DNA from: Pseudomonas putida
GTDB lineage: Bacteria > Pseudomonadota > Gammaproteobacteria > Pseudomonadales > Pseudomonadaceae
Direction: 5' to 3'
Assembly (NCBI RefSeq): GCF_030159595.1
Contig: NZ_BSKJ01000010.1
Coordinates: 124,001 to 188,000, forward strand
Length of the DNA stretch: 64,000 nucleotides
Both the position numbers and the translations under genes were made by a program. A model generated the notes under the pieces. The model saw nothing but the letters and a program-made list of their open reading frames with translations, ran no database searches and was not told where the DNA came from. This document shows, piece by piece, positions 1 to 8,729 of the stretch (position 1 is its first letter; every line of letters starts with the position of its first letter).

Positions 1-1824
1 GGCGTAACCGTTGAGTTCGAGGCCCGGCCATTGGCCGGGGGGGAGCTGAAGGAAGGCGGTTTCGCCAACATCCGCTTCAAGCTCAGCGACCAGACCAGTG
101 GCCAGCCACTGTCGGGCATGGCCCCGGGGGCGTGGATCGACCCGGCGCAGTCGGCCCCGGTGGGCGACCGCGACCAAAGCTGCAAGGCCCGGGTCGCGCT
201 GTTTCTCAAGAGCAGCATCGGTGCCCGGCCACTGCTCGACCTGAACAGCTACTTTCTGTTGATGCTGAACAACGACGCCAGCCTGACGGTGATCGACCCG
301 ACCGTCTCGGTGGGCGGTGTGACCAGCACCATGGCCCGCATCGACCTGCCCGGGCGGCCCATGGACTGGGCGGCCACCGGTGACGACAAGCAGGTATTTG
401 TGTCGATCCCCGAGCGCGGCAAGGTTTCGGTAATCGACACCGAAACCTTCACCCGCGTGGCCGACCTGGACGCCGGCGACCAGCCGCTGCGCGTGGCCCT
501 GCAACCCGACCAGCACCGGTTGTGGGTGGGCAACAACAGCAGTGACCCGGCCAAGGGTGGGGTCACGGTGATCGACGTGCCGGGGCGCACCACCCTGAAA
601 AGCTTCAAGACCGGCACCGGGCACCACGAAATTGCCTTCAGCGCCGACTCGCGCTATGCCTACGTCAGCAACCGCGACAGCGGCACCCTGAGTGTTATCG
701 ACATCCCGGAAATGCGCCTGGCCAAGACCATCAAGGTTGGCCCGCACCCGCTGTCGGTCAGTTACTCGGCGCTGTCCCAGGCCGTGTATGTGGTCGACGG
801 CGAGGAGGGTAGCGTGCGAGTCTTCGATGCCCGCAGCCACCAGTTGCGCCACACGGTCAAGGCCGAGCAGGGCCTGGGGCCAATGCGCTTCAGTGGTGAT
901 GGCCGCTACGGGGTCGTGCTCAACACCCTGGAGAACCAAGCGCTGGTCATCGACGCCAGTACCGACAAGCTGATCCACCACATTCCGGTGGCGGCCGAAC
1001 CGTACCAGCTGACCTTTACCAAGGGTTATGCCTATGTGCGCGGCCTGGCTTCCCCGAAAGTGACCATGATCAACCTGTCCAGTCTGGGCGAGGGGCGTTC
1101 ACCCATCGTGCAGGGGTTTGAGGCCGGCCCGGCCGCGCCGCGCCAGGCTGGTGACCTGCCGCTGGCCCAGGGGTTGTCGGTGTCGCGTGATGACAACTCG
1201 GTGTTCGTGGTCAACCCGGTGGACAACACCACCTACTTCTACGCCGAAGGCATGAACGCACCGATGTCTGGCTACAACAACCGTGGCCACCAGGCCCGCG
1301 CCGCCATTGTTGTCGACCGCAGCCTGCGCGAAGTAGCGCCCGGGGTGTACGGCTCGACGGTGAAGCTGCCCGCTGCCGGCAAGTTCGACGTGGCCTTCCT
1401 GCTCAACCAGCCGCAGATCATCCACTGCTTCAGCACCGATGTGGCTGAGTCACCCAATGCCACCAAGCGCAAAGGCGCGCATGCCGAGTTCATTGGCCTT
1501 GACCAGCCAATGCCCCAGCACGGCGCGATTACCGCACGGGTGCGCATCGTTGGCGACGACGGTCAGCCACGCCTGGGCCTGAACGACCTGAGTTTGCGTT
1601 ACTTCCTGGCGCCATCGTCGATGCCACGCAACCTGCAACTGCAAGAGGTGGGCGAGGGCGTGTACCAGGCGGCCCTGACTCTGCCCGAGGCTGGCGCGTG
1701 GTACCTGCATGTGCAGTCGCCCTCGTTGGGGCGCAAGTTTGCCGAAGAGAACTACACCAGCCTGCGTGTCCTGCCGGCCGCGGCGACCAACGCTTCCCAG
1801 ACTGACGTGAGGAATGTGCGATGA
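1..1824 (+). CDS. YncE-like YVTN beta-propeller protein, 5' end outside the window
   Basis: The reading frame is open from base 1, so the start codon lies upstream and at least 607 C-terminal residues are seen. Repeated blade motifs of the type V-x-V-I-D followed by a lysine/threonine strand (for example TVIDPTV, SVIDTET, TVIDVPG, SVIDIPE) mark a seven-bladed YncE/40-residue-YVTN propeller. After the propeller come about 250 residues of beta-rich, Ig-like sequence. Such proteins are periplasmic and often accompany metallo- or quinoprotein systems. The stop codon overlaps the next start as ATGA (1821-1824), so it is translationally coupled to two SCO1/SenC genes. Propeller family is clear; the ligand or partner is unknown. 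Confidence 0.75.
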   Translation, partial: GVTVEFEARPLAGGELKEGGFANIRFKLSDQTSGQPLSGMAPGAWIDPAQSAPVGDRDQSCKARVALFLKSSIGARPLLDLNSYFLLMLNNDASLTVIDPTVSVGGVTSTMARIDLPGRPMDWAATGDDKQVFVSIPERGKVSVIDTETFTRVADLDAGDQPLRVALQPDQHRLWVGNNSSDPAKGGVTVIDVPGRTTLKSFKTGTGHHEIAFSADSRYAYVSNRDSGTLSVIDIPEMRLAKTIKVGPHPLSVSYSALSQAVYVVDGEEGSVRVFDARSHQLRHTVKAEQGLGPMRFSGDGRYGVVLNTLENQALVIDASTDKLIHHIPVAAEPYQLTFTKGYAYVRGLASPKVTMINLSSLGEGRSPIVQGFEAGPAAPRQAGDLPLAQGLSVSRDDNSVFVVNPVDNTTYFYAEGMNAPMSGYNNRGHQARAAIVVDRSLREVAPGVYGSTVKLPAAGKFDVAFLLNQPQIIHCFSTDVAESPNATKRKGAHAEFIGLDQPMPQHGAITARVRIVGDDGQPRLGLNDLSLRYFLAPSSMPRNLQLQEVGEGVYQAALTLPEAGAWYLHVQSPSLGRKFAEENYTSLRVLPAAATNASQTDVRNVR

Positions 1825-2477
1825 ACACCAAGCATGCTTTCACACTGTTGGCCCTGAGCCTGGCACTGGCCAGCAACCTGGCCCTGGCCCACGCCGGACA
1901 TGATCACAAAGGCCACGCCGAGCAGCCCCCGGCAGCGAGCCAGGAAAAGACCAGCGTGCGTTTTGCCGACGTTTCGCTGCTGAACCAGGACGGCATGCCG
2001 GTACGGCTGGAGAGAGACCTGGTGGATGATCACCTGGTGGTCATGGGCTTCATCTACACCAGCTGCACCACGGTGTGCCCGGTGGTGTCGTCGATCATGG
2101 GCAAGGTCCAGCAACAGCTGGGTGGCCGGGTTGGCGAGGAAATCCACATGGTGTCGATCAGCGTGGACCCGCAGCGTGACGACGCCAAGCGCCTGCAAGA
2201 CTACGCGAAGGCCTTCCAGAAGGGGCCGGGCTGGAGCTGGCTGACCGGTACCCCATACGCCATCACCGAAACCCTCAAGGGCCTTGGCAGCTTCAGCGCC
2301 GACCTCAGCCAGCACCCGCCGCTGATCCTGGTGGGTGATGGGCGTAGTGGGCACTGGACGCGCTACTACGGCTTCACCGACCCGGCGGTATTGATCGAAG
2401 AGATCAACCGCCTCAGCGCCCGCCGGGTGCATGCCAAGAGCACGGCCATTGCCGATCATCATGAGGTGCAACCATGA
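1821..2477 (+). CDS. SCO1/SenC family copper-binding thioredoxin-fold protein (first copy)
   Basis: 218 residues with an N-terminal signal peptide ending near residue 23, then a histidine-rich stretch (H24, H27, H29, H32). The SCO copper site is complete: C82-x3-C86 (TSCTTVCP) and H165 in the LSQHP segment. SCO proteins deliver copper to cytochrome oxidase CuA sites or act as periplasmic thiol-disulfide reductases. The gene starts inside the upstream stop (ATGA) and its own stop overlaps the next SCO gene in the same way. No oxidase subunits are visible, so the client may instead be one of the redox proteins of this operon. Confidence 0.88.
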   Translation: MNTKHAFTLLALSLALASNLALAHAGHDHKGHAEQPPAASQEKTSVRFADVSLLNQDGMPVRLERDLVDDHLVVMGFIYTSCTTVCPVVSSIMGKVQQQLGGRVGEEIHMVSISVDPQRDDAKRLQDYAKAFQKGPGWSWLTGTPYAITETLKGLGSFSADLSQHPPLILVGDGRSGHWTRYYGFTDPAVLIEEINRLSARRVHAKSTAIADHHEVQP

Positions 2478-3139
2478 GCACTGTATCTTCCCGCCGCGCC
2501 GGTATGCGCGCTTTCGACTGGCTGGTGCTGGGCGGCTGCCTGTGGATCCTCGCCTCGGTGGCGTTCGCCCACGAGGGCCATGCGCCGCAAGCGCCAGCGC
2601 CACAACCGGCACCCCAGGCAATGACCAGTGGTGGTGGCACGCGCGACGCGCAGACGTGGTTCACCGATACCGTGCTGAAGGACCAGAACGGCCGCGCGCT
2701 GCGGTTCTACAGCGATGTGCTCAAGGACAAGGTGGTGATGCTCAACGTGATCTTCACCCATTGCACTGACGCCTGCCCGCTGATTACCCGCAAGCTGCGC
2801 GAAGTGCGTGAGGCCATGGGGCCGCAGTTGGCCAGCCAGGTGACGTTCGTGTCAATCAGCAGCGACCCGCTCAACGATACCCCGCAGGCGCTCAAGGCAT
2901 TTGCCGAGAAGCAGGGGGTGGATGGGCCGAACTGGCTGTTCCTGACCGGCGACAAGGCCAATGTCGACCTGGTGCTCGGCCGCATCGGCCAGTTCTTGCC
3001 AAGCCCCGAGCAGCATTCAACACAGCTGATTGCGGGTGATGTGGCCGGCAAACGCTGGAGCAAGATCCGCCCGGATGCGCCGCCCATGGCCATTGCCCAG
3101 CGCATGCAACTGCTGACCCAGCCACTGGCAGGGCGGTGA
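2474..3139 (+). CDS. SCO1/SenC family copper-binding thioredoxin-fold protein (second copy)
   Basis: 221 residues. A single hydrophobic segment at about residues 14-32 could be an uncleaved anchor or signal peptide, followed by HEGH and a proline-rich linker. The copper ligands are C97-x3-C101 (HCTDACP) and H181 (SPEQH). It differs substantially from the copy just upstream, so this is not a recent duplication. ATGA overlap at 2474-2477 couples the two. A tandem SCO pair suggests one copper donor and one thiol reductase working on the same periplasmic target, which is inference. Confidence 0.88.
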   Translation: MSTVSSRRAGMRAFDWLVLGGCLWILASVAFAHEGHAPQAPAPQPAPQAMTSGGGTRDAQTWFTDTVLKDQNGRALRFYSDVLKDKVVMLNVIFTHCTDACPLITRKLREVREAMGPQLASQVTFVSISSDPLNDTPQALKAFAEKQGVDGPNWLFLTGDKANVDLVLGRIGQFLPSPEQHSTQLIAGDVAGKRWSKIRPDAPPMAIAQRMQLLTQPLAGR

Positions 3140-3144
3140 GCATC

Positions 3145-4689
3145 ATGAACACCTGGGCTGGCATGAGCACTGCAAAAGTTAGGGTGTTGCTCATCAGCAT
3201 CAGCCTCTGCGGTTCAGCCCTGGCCCTTGACCTGACCGACCACGAGCTAGCCGGCAAACGCCTCTACCGCGAGGGCGTCTCCAGCAGTGACGCGCAACTG
3301 CAAGCCCGGGTTGGCGCCAGTGGCATGACCGTGCCCGCTAGCGTGCTGCCTTGCGCCAGCTGCCACGGCAACGACGGCCGTGGCCGCGCGGAAGGTGGCG
3401 TACGCCCGCCCAGCCTCGACTGGCAGCGCCTGGCTTTCGGCCAGGGCGCACGCGAAGCCAACGGCCGCAGCTACCCGGCCTACACCGACAGCAGCATCGC
3501 CCGGGCCATCCAGCATGGCGTGGACCCGGCCGGCAACCGCCTGGACCCGGCCATGCCGCGCTTCGAGCTGACCCTGGCCGACCAGCGCAACCTTACCGCC
3601 TACCTCAAGCGCCTGGCCGAGGAACGCGACCCTGGTGTAGAGGAGGGCGTGCTGCGCCTGGGCACCTTGCTGCCAGCGAGTGGCCCGCTGGCCGAAGCCG
3701 GGCAGGTGGTACATGCCGTGCTGGAAGACGGGGTGGCGCAACTCAACCAGCAAGGTGGCATACACGGGCGCCGCCTGGAGCTGGTGGTGCTTGACCCGGG
3801 CGCCGACTCCGCCAGTGCCGAACACGCCTTGCAGCAATTGCTGCAGCAGGCGCGCGTGTTTGCCCTGGTCTCGCCGTTGGCACCCATGCTCGACCAACGC
3901 CTGGCAACCTTGCTGGCGCCGCAGAACGTGCCCCTGATCGGCAGCACGCCGCGTACAGGTGGCAGCCTACAGATTTTCGACCCGTTGCCTGGCCTGCCCG
4001 TGCAATTGCTTAGCCTGGCAGGCCATGCGCGTGCGGCGTTGGGCTTAGCCCCAGGCGAGCTGCGCGTGGTATATGCCGGCAACGAACAGGCAGCGTTGGC
4101 TGAGCAGGTACATGAGCGCCTGCAGCAGCAAGGCTGGGCGCCACCTGCCATCCAGGCCTTCGACGGCCAGGCCGTGGAAGGGCAGGGCATCGTCTTCCTT
4201 GGCCGCGCACAAGCCTTTGCCGAATTGGCAGCCGCGTTGCAGGCGGCAGGCCGTCAGCCCTACCTGTTCGCCGCTTCCAGCCAGGTGGCCGGGGCGGTGG
4301 CGCGCTTGCCCGAGCAATGGTCGCAACGGGTGTTCCTGGCCTATCCCTATGTGCCTGAGGACTGGACCGAGCAGGGGTTGGCGACCTTGGCCGGCCTGCA
4401 GCAGCGCCAAGGCCTGGACCCACGCCAGGCGTCGTTGCAGGTCAACACCCTGTGCGCGCTGCGGTTGTTGAGCGAAGCGTTGAAGCAGATTGGCCGTGAC
4501 GCCAGCCGCGAGCAACTGATTGCAGCGCTGGAAGGCCTGCACGATGTGTCCACCGGCCTGACCCCGGCCCTGGGCTTCGGCCCAGGCCGCCGCCAGGGCA
4601 TGGCTGGCGCCCATGTGGTGGCGGTGGCGCTACCTGGGCCGCGTTTCACCTCGGTCACCCCGTACCGGCCGGTGCCGGAAACCCCTTGA
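3145..4689 (+). CDS. Cytochrome c domain fused to ABC-type periplasmic solute-binding domain
   Basis: About 514 residues with a signal peptide ending near ALA-28. A mono-heme cytochrome c domain follows, with heme motif C70-A-S-C73-H74 and a probable distal methionine in AMPRFELT. From about residue 165 it continues as a type I periplasmic binding protein of the branched-chain amino acid receptor kind (LGTLLPASGPLAEAG at its start, GGIHGRRLELVV typical of Peripla_BP_6). No ABC permease or ATPase is nearby, so the binding domain may sense or present a ligand to the heme rather than feed a transporter. A GTG at 3136 that overlaps the upstream stop is an alternative start. The spacing argues for one operon with the SCO genes. 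Confidence 0.78.
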   Translation: MNTWAGMSTAKVRVLLISISLCGSALALDLTDHELAGKRLYREGVSSSDAQLQARVGASGMTVPASVLPCASCHGNDGRGRAEGGVRPPSLDWQRLAFGQGAREANGRSYPAYTDSSIARAIQHGVDPAGNRLDPAMPRFELTLADQRNLTAYLKRLAEERDPGVEEGVLRLGTLLPASGPLAEAGQVVHAVLEDGVAQLNQQGGIHGRRLELVVLDPGADSASAEHALQQLLQQARVFALVSPLAPMLDQRLATLLAPQNVPLIGSTPRTGGSLQIFDPLPGLPVQLLSLAGHARAALGLAPGELRVVYAGNEQAALAEQVHERLQQQGWAPPAIQAFDGQAVEGQGIVFLGRAQAFAELAAALQAAGRQPYLFAASSQVAGAVARLPEQWSQRVFLAYPYVPEDWTEQGLATLAGLQQRQGLDPRQASLQVNTLCALRLLSEALKQIGRDASREQLIAALEGLHDVSTGLTPALGFGPGRRQGMAGAHVVAVALPGPRFTSVTPYRPVPETP

Positions 4690-4701
4690 GCGGAGGTTGC
4701 C

Positions 4702-5352
4702 ATGCGTATCGTGTTGTTGTGCCTGCTGTTGGTGCTGGCCAAGGCGAGCTGGGCCGATGTGCCCGCCGCGCGGGTCAATGGCGTGGAGATCGGCGTGACG
4801 CGACTGGAGCGTTACTTCAGCGAATACCTGAGCGTCCAGGGCCGCGCGCTGACCAGCATTCGCAACCCGGGCTTGTACAAGCGGCTGCGCGACCAGGCCC
4901 TGGATGAGCTGATCGACAAGGAACTGTTGTGGCAGGAGGCACGGCGCCAAGGTATCGCCATCAGCGACGACCAGGTGACGGCGCATGTAACCGAGGTGGA
5001 AGCTGCATTCGGCAGCCCGGCAATTTTCGAGCGGCGTCTGGCGGAGGCGGGCTTTGATAGGGCACAGTACACTGAATACACCCGGCAAGACATGGCAGCC
5101 CAGCAGGTGTATGCCCAGCTCAGCGCAGTCGACGCGCCGAGCCAGGTCGAAGTGGAGGCATTCTATGATGCCAACCGGGAAACACTGCAAGGAGCGCAGA
5201 ACCAAAGTGATAACCCTCAGGTCATACGCGAGCAGGGCCTGGTCTTGGCCAGGGCAGCGCTCATCGGCAAACGAGAGGCGGATGCGCGCCGGTCCGTACG
5301 CCAACGTTTGCGCGATACCGCTAACGTGGAGGTCGCTGACCGAGATCCCTGA
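4702..5352 (+). CDS. SurA-N/PpiC-type periplasmic chaperone lacking the parvulin domain
   Basis: 216 residues with a signal peptide ending at about residue 18 (SWA|DVP). The segment ARVNGVEIGVTRLERYF and the helical LDELIDKELLWQEARRQGIAISDDQV is the SurA N-terminal/PpiC-like chaperone fold. The downstream rotamase domain is absent: the protein ends after another helical stretch near residue 216. It would therefore act as a holdase rather than a prolyl isomerase, probably for the exported proteins of this operon. The gap to the upstream gene is 12 bp with GGAGG at 4691-4695, so it is the last gene of the redox operon. Confidence 0.75.
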   Translation: MRIVLLCLLLVLAKASWADVPAARVNGVEIGVTRLERYFSEYLSVQGRALTSIRNPGLYKRLRDQALDELIDKELLWQEARRQGIAISDDQVTAHVTEVEAAFGSPAIFERRLAEAGFDRAQYTEYTRQDMAAQQVYAQLSAVDAPSQVEVEAFYDANRETLQGAQNQSDNPQVIREQGLVLARAALIGKREADARRSVRQRLRDTANVEVADRDP

Positions 5353-5358
5353 TGGCGC

Positions 5359-5421
5359 TTCCCCCAATGCTGGGGAATTAAGGTTTGGCAATGTGCCATC
5401 AGTTTCCCCGCTTGTGGGGAA
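5359..5421. promoter_or_regulatory. Two near-identical TTCCCC / GGGGAA inverted repeats
   Basis: The arms TTCCCC (5359-5364) and GGGGAA (5372-5377) surround 7 bases. The same arms recur at 5404-5409 and 5416-5421 around 6 bases. Between them, TGGCA-ATG-TGCCA forms a third small dyad near 5386-5398. None is followed by a T tract, so they look more like operators or RNA hairpins than intrinsic terminators. They lie in the 243-bp gap between the redox operon and the response-regulator gene. Confidence 0.35.
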
Positions 5422-5595
5422 CCGGGCGGGTGCGCCTGCCCGCAGCGTTTCGGGTGTGGGTAAGCCCCCTTTGCAGATCAAAGACTTACAGCGGTGCAAC
5501 ATGACTATTCACGCCTGGCACGAAGCCTGCTCAAGCCTGTACAAGGGCGCACTTCGCAGACCGGGTAACCGGGCAGTACTTGGGAGTCGACCTTG

Positions 5596-6126
5596 GTGAA
5601 CAGAGTATTGGTAGTCGATGACGAACAGACCCTTGCGCAAAACCTGCAAGCGTATTTGCAGGCGCAAGGCCTGGAAGTTCATGTTGCCCACGACGGTGCC
5701 AGTGGTATCGAACAGGCTGCAAGCCTGGCACCGCAAGTGATCGTGCTGGATTACCGCTTGCCCGATATGGAGGGTTTTCAGGTTCTGGAGGCCGTACGCA
5801 AGAACAGGCAGTGCCATTTCGTGCTGATTACCGCCCACCCCACTGTCGAAGTGCGTGAGCGGGCCGCCGAACTCGGTGTGAGCCATGTCCTGTTCAAGCC
5901 GTTCCCACTGGTGGAACTGGCACGTGCGATCTTCGACCTGATGGGCATCGAGCGCCGGCGCAGGGCCACGGACAACCCGGCTGAAGGGTTCGTCGAACGA
6001 CGCCAGAACAGGAACGAATCGTTCCCCCTGCAGTTGTACGATGGAAGCTGGGTGTTGGCCGACCGCCGCCGTAATGGCGCCAAGCCGCCAGGGCCCGACG
6101 ACGATCAACTGCTCACAGGGGAATAG
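5596..6126 (+). CDS. Receiver-domain response regulator without DNA-binding domain
   Basis: 176 residues. A CheY-like receiver occupies about residues 1-120: acidic pair D8/D9, phospho-acceptor D52 in VLDYRLPD, T/S switch in LITAHP and a lysine in LFKPFP. The C-terminal 55 residues are charged and contain no helix-turn-helix, EAL, GGDEF or ATPase signature. Start taken as GTG 5596 after GGGAG at 5582-5586; TTG 5593 is possible. No kinase is adjacent. Its position directly before the secretion operon suggests it controls that machine by protein contact, which is inference. Confidence 0.85.
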   Translation: MNRVLVVDDEQTLAQNLQAYLQAQGLEVHVAHDGASGIEQAASLAPQVIVLDYRLPDMEGFQVLEAVRKNRQCHFVLITAHPTVEVRERAAELGVSHVLFKPFPLVELARAIFDLMGIERRRRATDNPAEGFVERRQNRNESFPLQLYDGSWVLADRRRNGAKPPGPDDDQLLTGE

Positions 6127-6186
6127 CGGCGCCCGCACCCCTGGCCGAGCCAGCCTGCGACGCGCCCCTGAGCGGAGTCGCAGGCC

Positions 6187-7965
6187 ATGCCAGACGCATT
6201 CGATGCAACCCGGGATCTGCAACAGCCTGCACCGGCCTCTTCGCGGGCATGCCCGCTCCCACAGGATTACGCTGTACCTGTAGGAGCGGGTTTACCCGCG
6301 AAGCATCCAGCACCATTCTCAGCCTACCCCCGTGACCTGCTGGCCCAGGCCCGTCTGCAAGCCAGCGACGAGCGCCTGCTCAACTGCCTGGAACGTCTGG
6401 CCTGCGACAGCCCTGACACCTTCACCCGCCGCCTCGGCCTGACCCTGCATTACCCGGTGCTGGACAGCCACAGCCTGCTGGCCAGCACCCCGCGCTTCGA
6501 CAAGGTGGCCCTGGCCCAGTGCCTGAAACGCGAATTCGTGCTGATCGAGCAGGGCGGCCAACTGCTGGGCGTGTTCGCCGACCCGTTCGACCACACCCGC
6601 CTGGCCTGGATCGACGATGTGCTGCAAGGCGCGCCACTCTACCTGGCCCACGCCGCTGAACTGGCCACCTTTCTGGCCCGCCACGAAGAAAGCTTCCACG
6701 CCGTCGATGCCCTCGACCACGATGCCGAGGCCAGCAGCGAAGGCGACCCGCTGCAACGCCTGTCGCTGGCCAGCATCAGCGAAGACCAGAGCCGCGTGGT
6801 CAAGCTGGTCAACTCCACCCTGTACGACGCCCTCAAGCTGCACGCCAGCGACATCCACCTGGGCATGACTGGCCAGGGCCTGACCATCAAGTACCGCATC
6901 GACGGCGTGCTCAACGGCGCTGGCAAGGCCAGTGGCAGCGCGTTTGCCGACCAGGTGATCTCGCGCATCAAGGTCATGGCCGAACTGGACATCGGTGAAA
7001 AGCGCGTCCCCCAGGACGGTCGCTTCAAGGTCGCCGTGGGTGACCGGCAAATCGACTTCCGCGTATCGATCATGCCCAGCATTTTTGGCGAAGACGCCGT
7101 GCTGCGGGTGCTCGACAAGCAGGACTTGTCCGACCGGGTCAGCGGCGTGCAGTTGCAGGCCCTGGGCTTTGCCGACGAAACCCTGCGCGCCCTGCGCCGG
7201 CTGGCCGCCGAGCCCTACGGCATGATCCTGGTCACCGGCCCCACCGGCAGCGGCAAGACCACCACCCTGTACGCCATGATCAGCGAGATCAACCACGGCG
7301 TGGACAAGATCATCACCATCGAAGACCCGGTCGAGTACCAGTTGCCCGGCGTGCTGCAGATCCCGGTGAACGAGAAAAAGGGCCTGACCTTCGCGCGTGG
7401 CCTGCGCTCGATCCTGCGCCACGACCCGGACAAGATCCTGGTGGGTGAAATCCGCGACCCGGACACCGCACAGATCGCCGTGCAGTCGGCGCTGACCGGC
7501 CACCTGGTGTTCACCACCATCCACGCCAACAACGTGTTCGACGTGATCGGCCGTTTCAGCCAGATGCAGGTCGACCCCTACAGCTTCGTTTCCGCACTGA
7601 ACGCGGTGCTGGCCCAGCGCCTGATCCGCCTGGCCTGCCCGCACTGCGCCACGCCCTGTGACGTGGATGATGACACCCTGTATGGCTCGGGCCTGACCCG
7701 CGAAGGCGTGGCCGGCTGGAAATTCGTCCGCGTGCAGGGCTGCGGCCAGTGCCGGGGCAGTGGCTTCCGCGGCCGCAGCGCGATCGCTGAACTGCTGCAC
7801 CTGGACGACGACCTGCGGCAGATGATCGTCGAGCGCCGCCCCCTGTCGCAAATCAAGACTCTCGCCTGCCAGCGCGGCCTGCGCCTGCTGCGAGCTTCGG
7901 CCCTGGACCTGGTCCGCGATGGCCGTACCACCCTTGAGGAGATCAACCGTGTCACATTCATCTGA
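6187..7965 (+). CDS. GspE/PilB/MshE-type assembly ATPase
   Basis: 592 residues. It has a type II secretion ATPase N-domain (about 70-180) followed by the RecA-like motor: Walker A GPTGSGKTT, Asp box, IEDPVEYQ, Walker B/His box (ILVGEIRDPDTA, TIHANN) and the C-terminal tetracysteine zinc site CPHC...CGQC. It would power pseudopilus or pilus assembly from the cytoplasmic face. The only ATG giving the full N-domain is 6187, preceded by GGAG. This puts a REPIN (6234-6303) inside the coding region as residues about 17-39. The next gene starts 17 bp before its stop. A GspF/PilC platform partner is not present in the operon. Confidence 0.9.
   Translation: MPDAFDATRDLQQPAPASSRACPLPQDYAVPVGAGLPAKHPAPFSAYPRDLLAQARLQASDERLLNCLERLACDSPDTFTRRLGLTLHYPVLDSHSLLASTPRFDKVALAQCLKREFVLIEQGGQLLGVFADPFDHTRLAWIDDVLQGAPLYLAHAAELATFLARHEESFHAVDALDHDAEASSEGDPLQRLSLASISEDQSRVVKLVNSTLYDALKLHASDIHLGMTGQGLTIKYRIDGVLNGAGKASGSAFADQVISRIKVMAELDIGEKRVPQDGRFKVAVGDRQIDFRVSIMPSIFGEDAVLRVLDKQDLSDRVSGVQLQALGFADETLRALRRLAAEPYGMILVTGPTGSGKTTTLYAMISEINHGVDKIITIEDPVEYQLPGVLQIPVNEKKGLTFARGLRSILRHDPDKILVGEIRDPDTAQIAVQSALTGHLVFTTIHANNVFDVIGRFSQMQVDPYSFVSALNAVLAQRLIRLACPHCATPCDVDDDTLYGSGLTREGVAGWKFVRVQGCGQCRGSGFRGRSAIAELLHLDDDLRQMIVERRPLSQIKTLACQRGLRLLRASALDLVRDGRTTLEEINRVTFI
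6234..6303. repeat. REPIN (inverted REP pair) inside the ATPase coding sequence
   Basis: Left arm 6234-6265 (core TTCGCGGGC...GCTCCCACAGG) and right arm 6277-6303 (CCTGTAGGAGCGGG...CCCGCGAAG) form an inverted pair of the first Pseudomonas REP class seen elsewhere in this window. It adds about 23 codons in frame near the N-terminus of the ATPase. Confidence 0.85.
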
Positions 7966-8728
7966 TCGTTTCTGTGCCGTGCTCGGCGCCGAGGGTGTCG
8001 GCTTGGGTTGCTGGCACAAACACCAGCACCAGTGGCTGGGCAGCCGCGAGTTTACTTGCGATGCCGCCCAACCAGCCTGGGAAGCCGCCGTCGACGCGCT
8101 GGCCGCGCTGCTGGCCGAGCATGCCGTGCGGGGGGCCCAGTTGCGGGTGCTGCTGTCAGCCCGCTACAGCCGCTTCTGCCTGGTGCCCTGGAGTGATGCC
8201 ATCGGCCACCCGCGCGAGCTGGACGCCTATGCCCGGGCCTGCTTCGAAAACCTCTACGGGCAGCCGCTGGACGATTGGCGCATCGTGTTGTCGCCTGAGC
8301 CTGCCGGTGCCGCCCGCATCGCCACGGCGCTGCCCGATGCCCTGCTGCAACGGTTGCAGGGGCTGGGCCGGGAAAGCCGCCTGAGCCTGCGCTCGGTGCA
8401 GCCGTACCTGATGGCCGCTTACAACCGCTGCTCGTCACAACTGGGGCAGGGTGACTTCCTGTTCGTCCTGGCCGAACCACGTCGCAGCGTGCTGCTGCTG
8501 GCCGCTGGCGGCGCTTGGCAGCAAGTGCTCGCGCAAGGCTGTGCCGACAGTGACCAGGCCCTGCAAGCGCTGATCGAGCGCACCTGCGAGCTGTATGGCG
8601 AGCACCTGCCCCGGGTGTACCTGCATGCCCCAGGCCGGGGCGACGTGCCGCAGCTGGCGGCGGTGCAGCTGTGCCAGCCGGCCAGCGAAGCCGACCCGTT
8701 GTGCGCCATGTGGCGGGCGGTGGCCTGA
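7949..8728 (+). CDS. PilM/MshI/GspL-like cytoplasmic assembly protein
   Basis: 259 residues, soluble, no signal peptide. Start is GTG 7949 with GAGGAG at 7936-7941, seven bases away. The fold assignment rests mainly on context: it sits between the ATPase and a PilN-like gene, where MSHA and type IV pilus operons carry the actin-like PilM/MshI subunit. Sequence features such as the alternating beta-strands (LRVLLSARYSRFCLVPW, GDFLFVLAEPRRSVLLLAAGG) fit the family but it is divergent. It probably links the ATPase to the inner-membrane PilN/PilO pair. Confidence 0.6.
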   Translation: MSHSSDRFCAVLGAEGVGLGCWHKHQHQWLGSREFTCDAAQPAWEAAVDALAALLAEHAVRGAQLRVLLSARYSRFCLVPWSDAIGHPRELDAYARACFENLYGQPLDDWRIVLSPEPAGAARIATALPDALLQRLQGLGRESRLSLRSVQPYLMAAYNRCSSQLGQGDFLFVLAEPRRSVLLLAAGGAWQQVLAQGCADSDQALQALIERTCELYGEHLPRVYLHAPGRGDVPQLAAVQLCQPASEADPLCAMWRAVA

Positions 8729-8729
8729 C

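Noticed and set aside
6319..8019. 566-codon ORF opposite the assembly ATPase
   Set aside because: Antisense shadow of an ATPase with all catalytic motifs; no recognisable domain.
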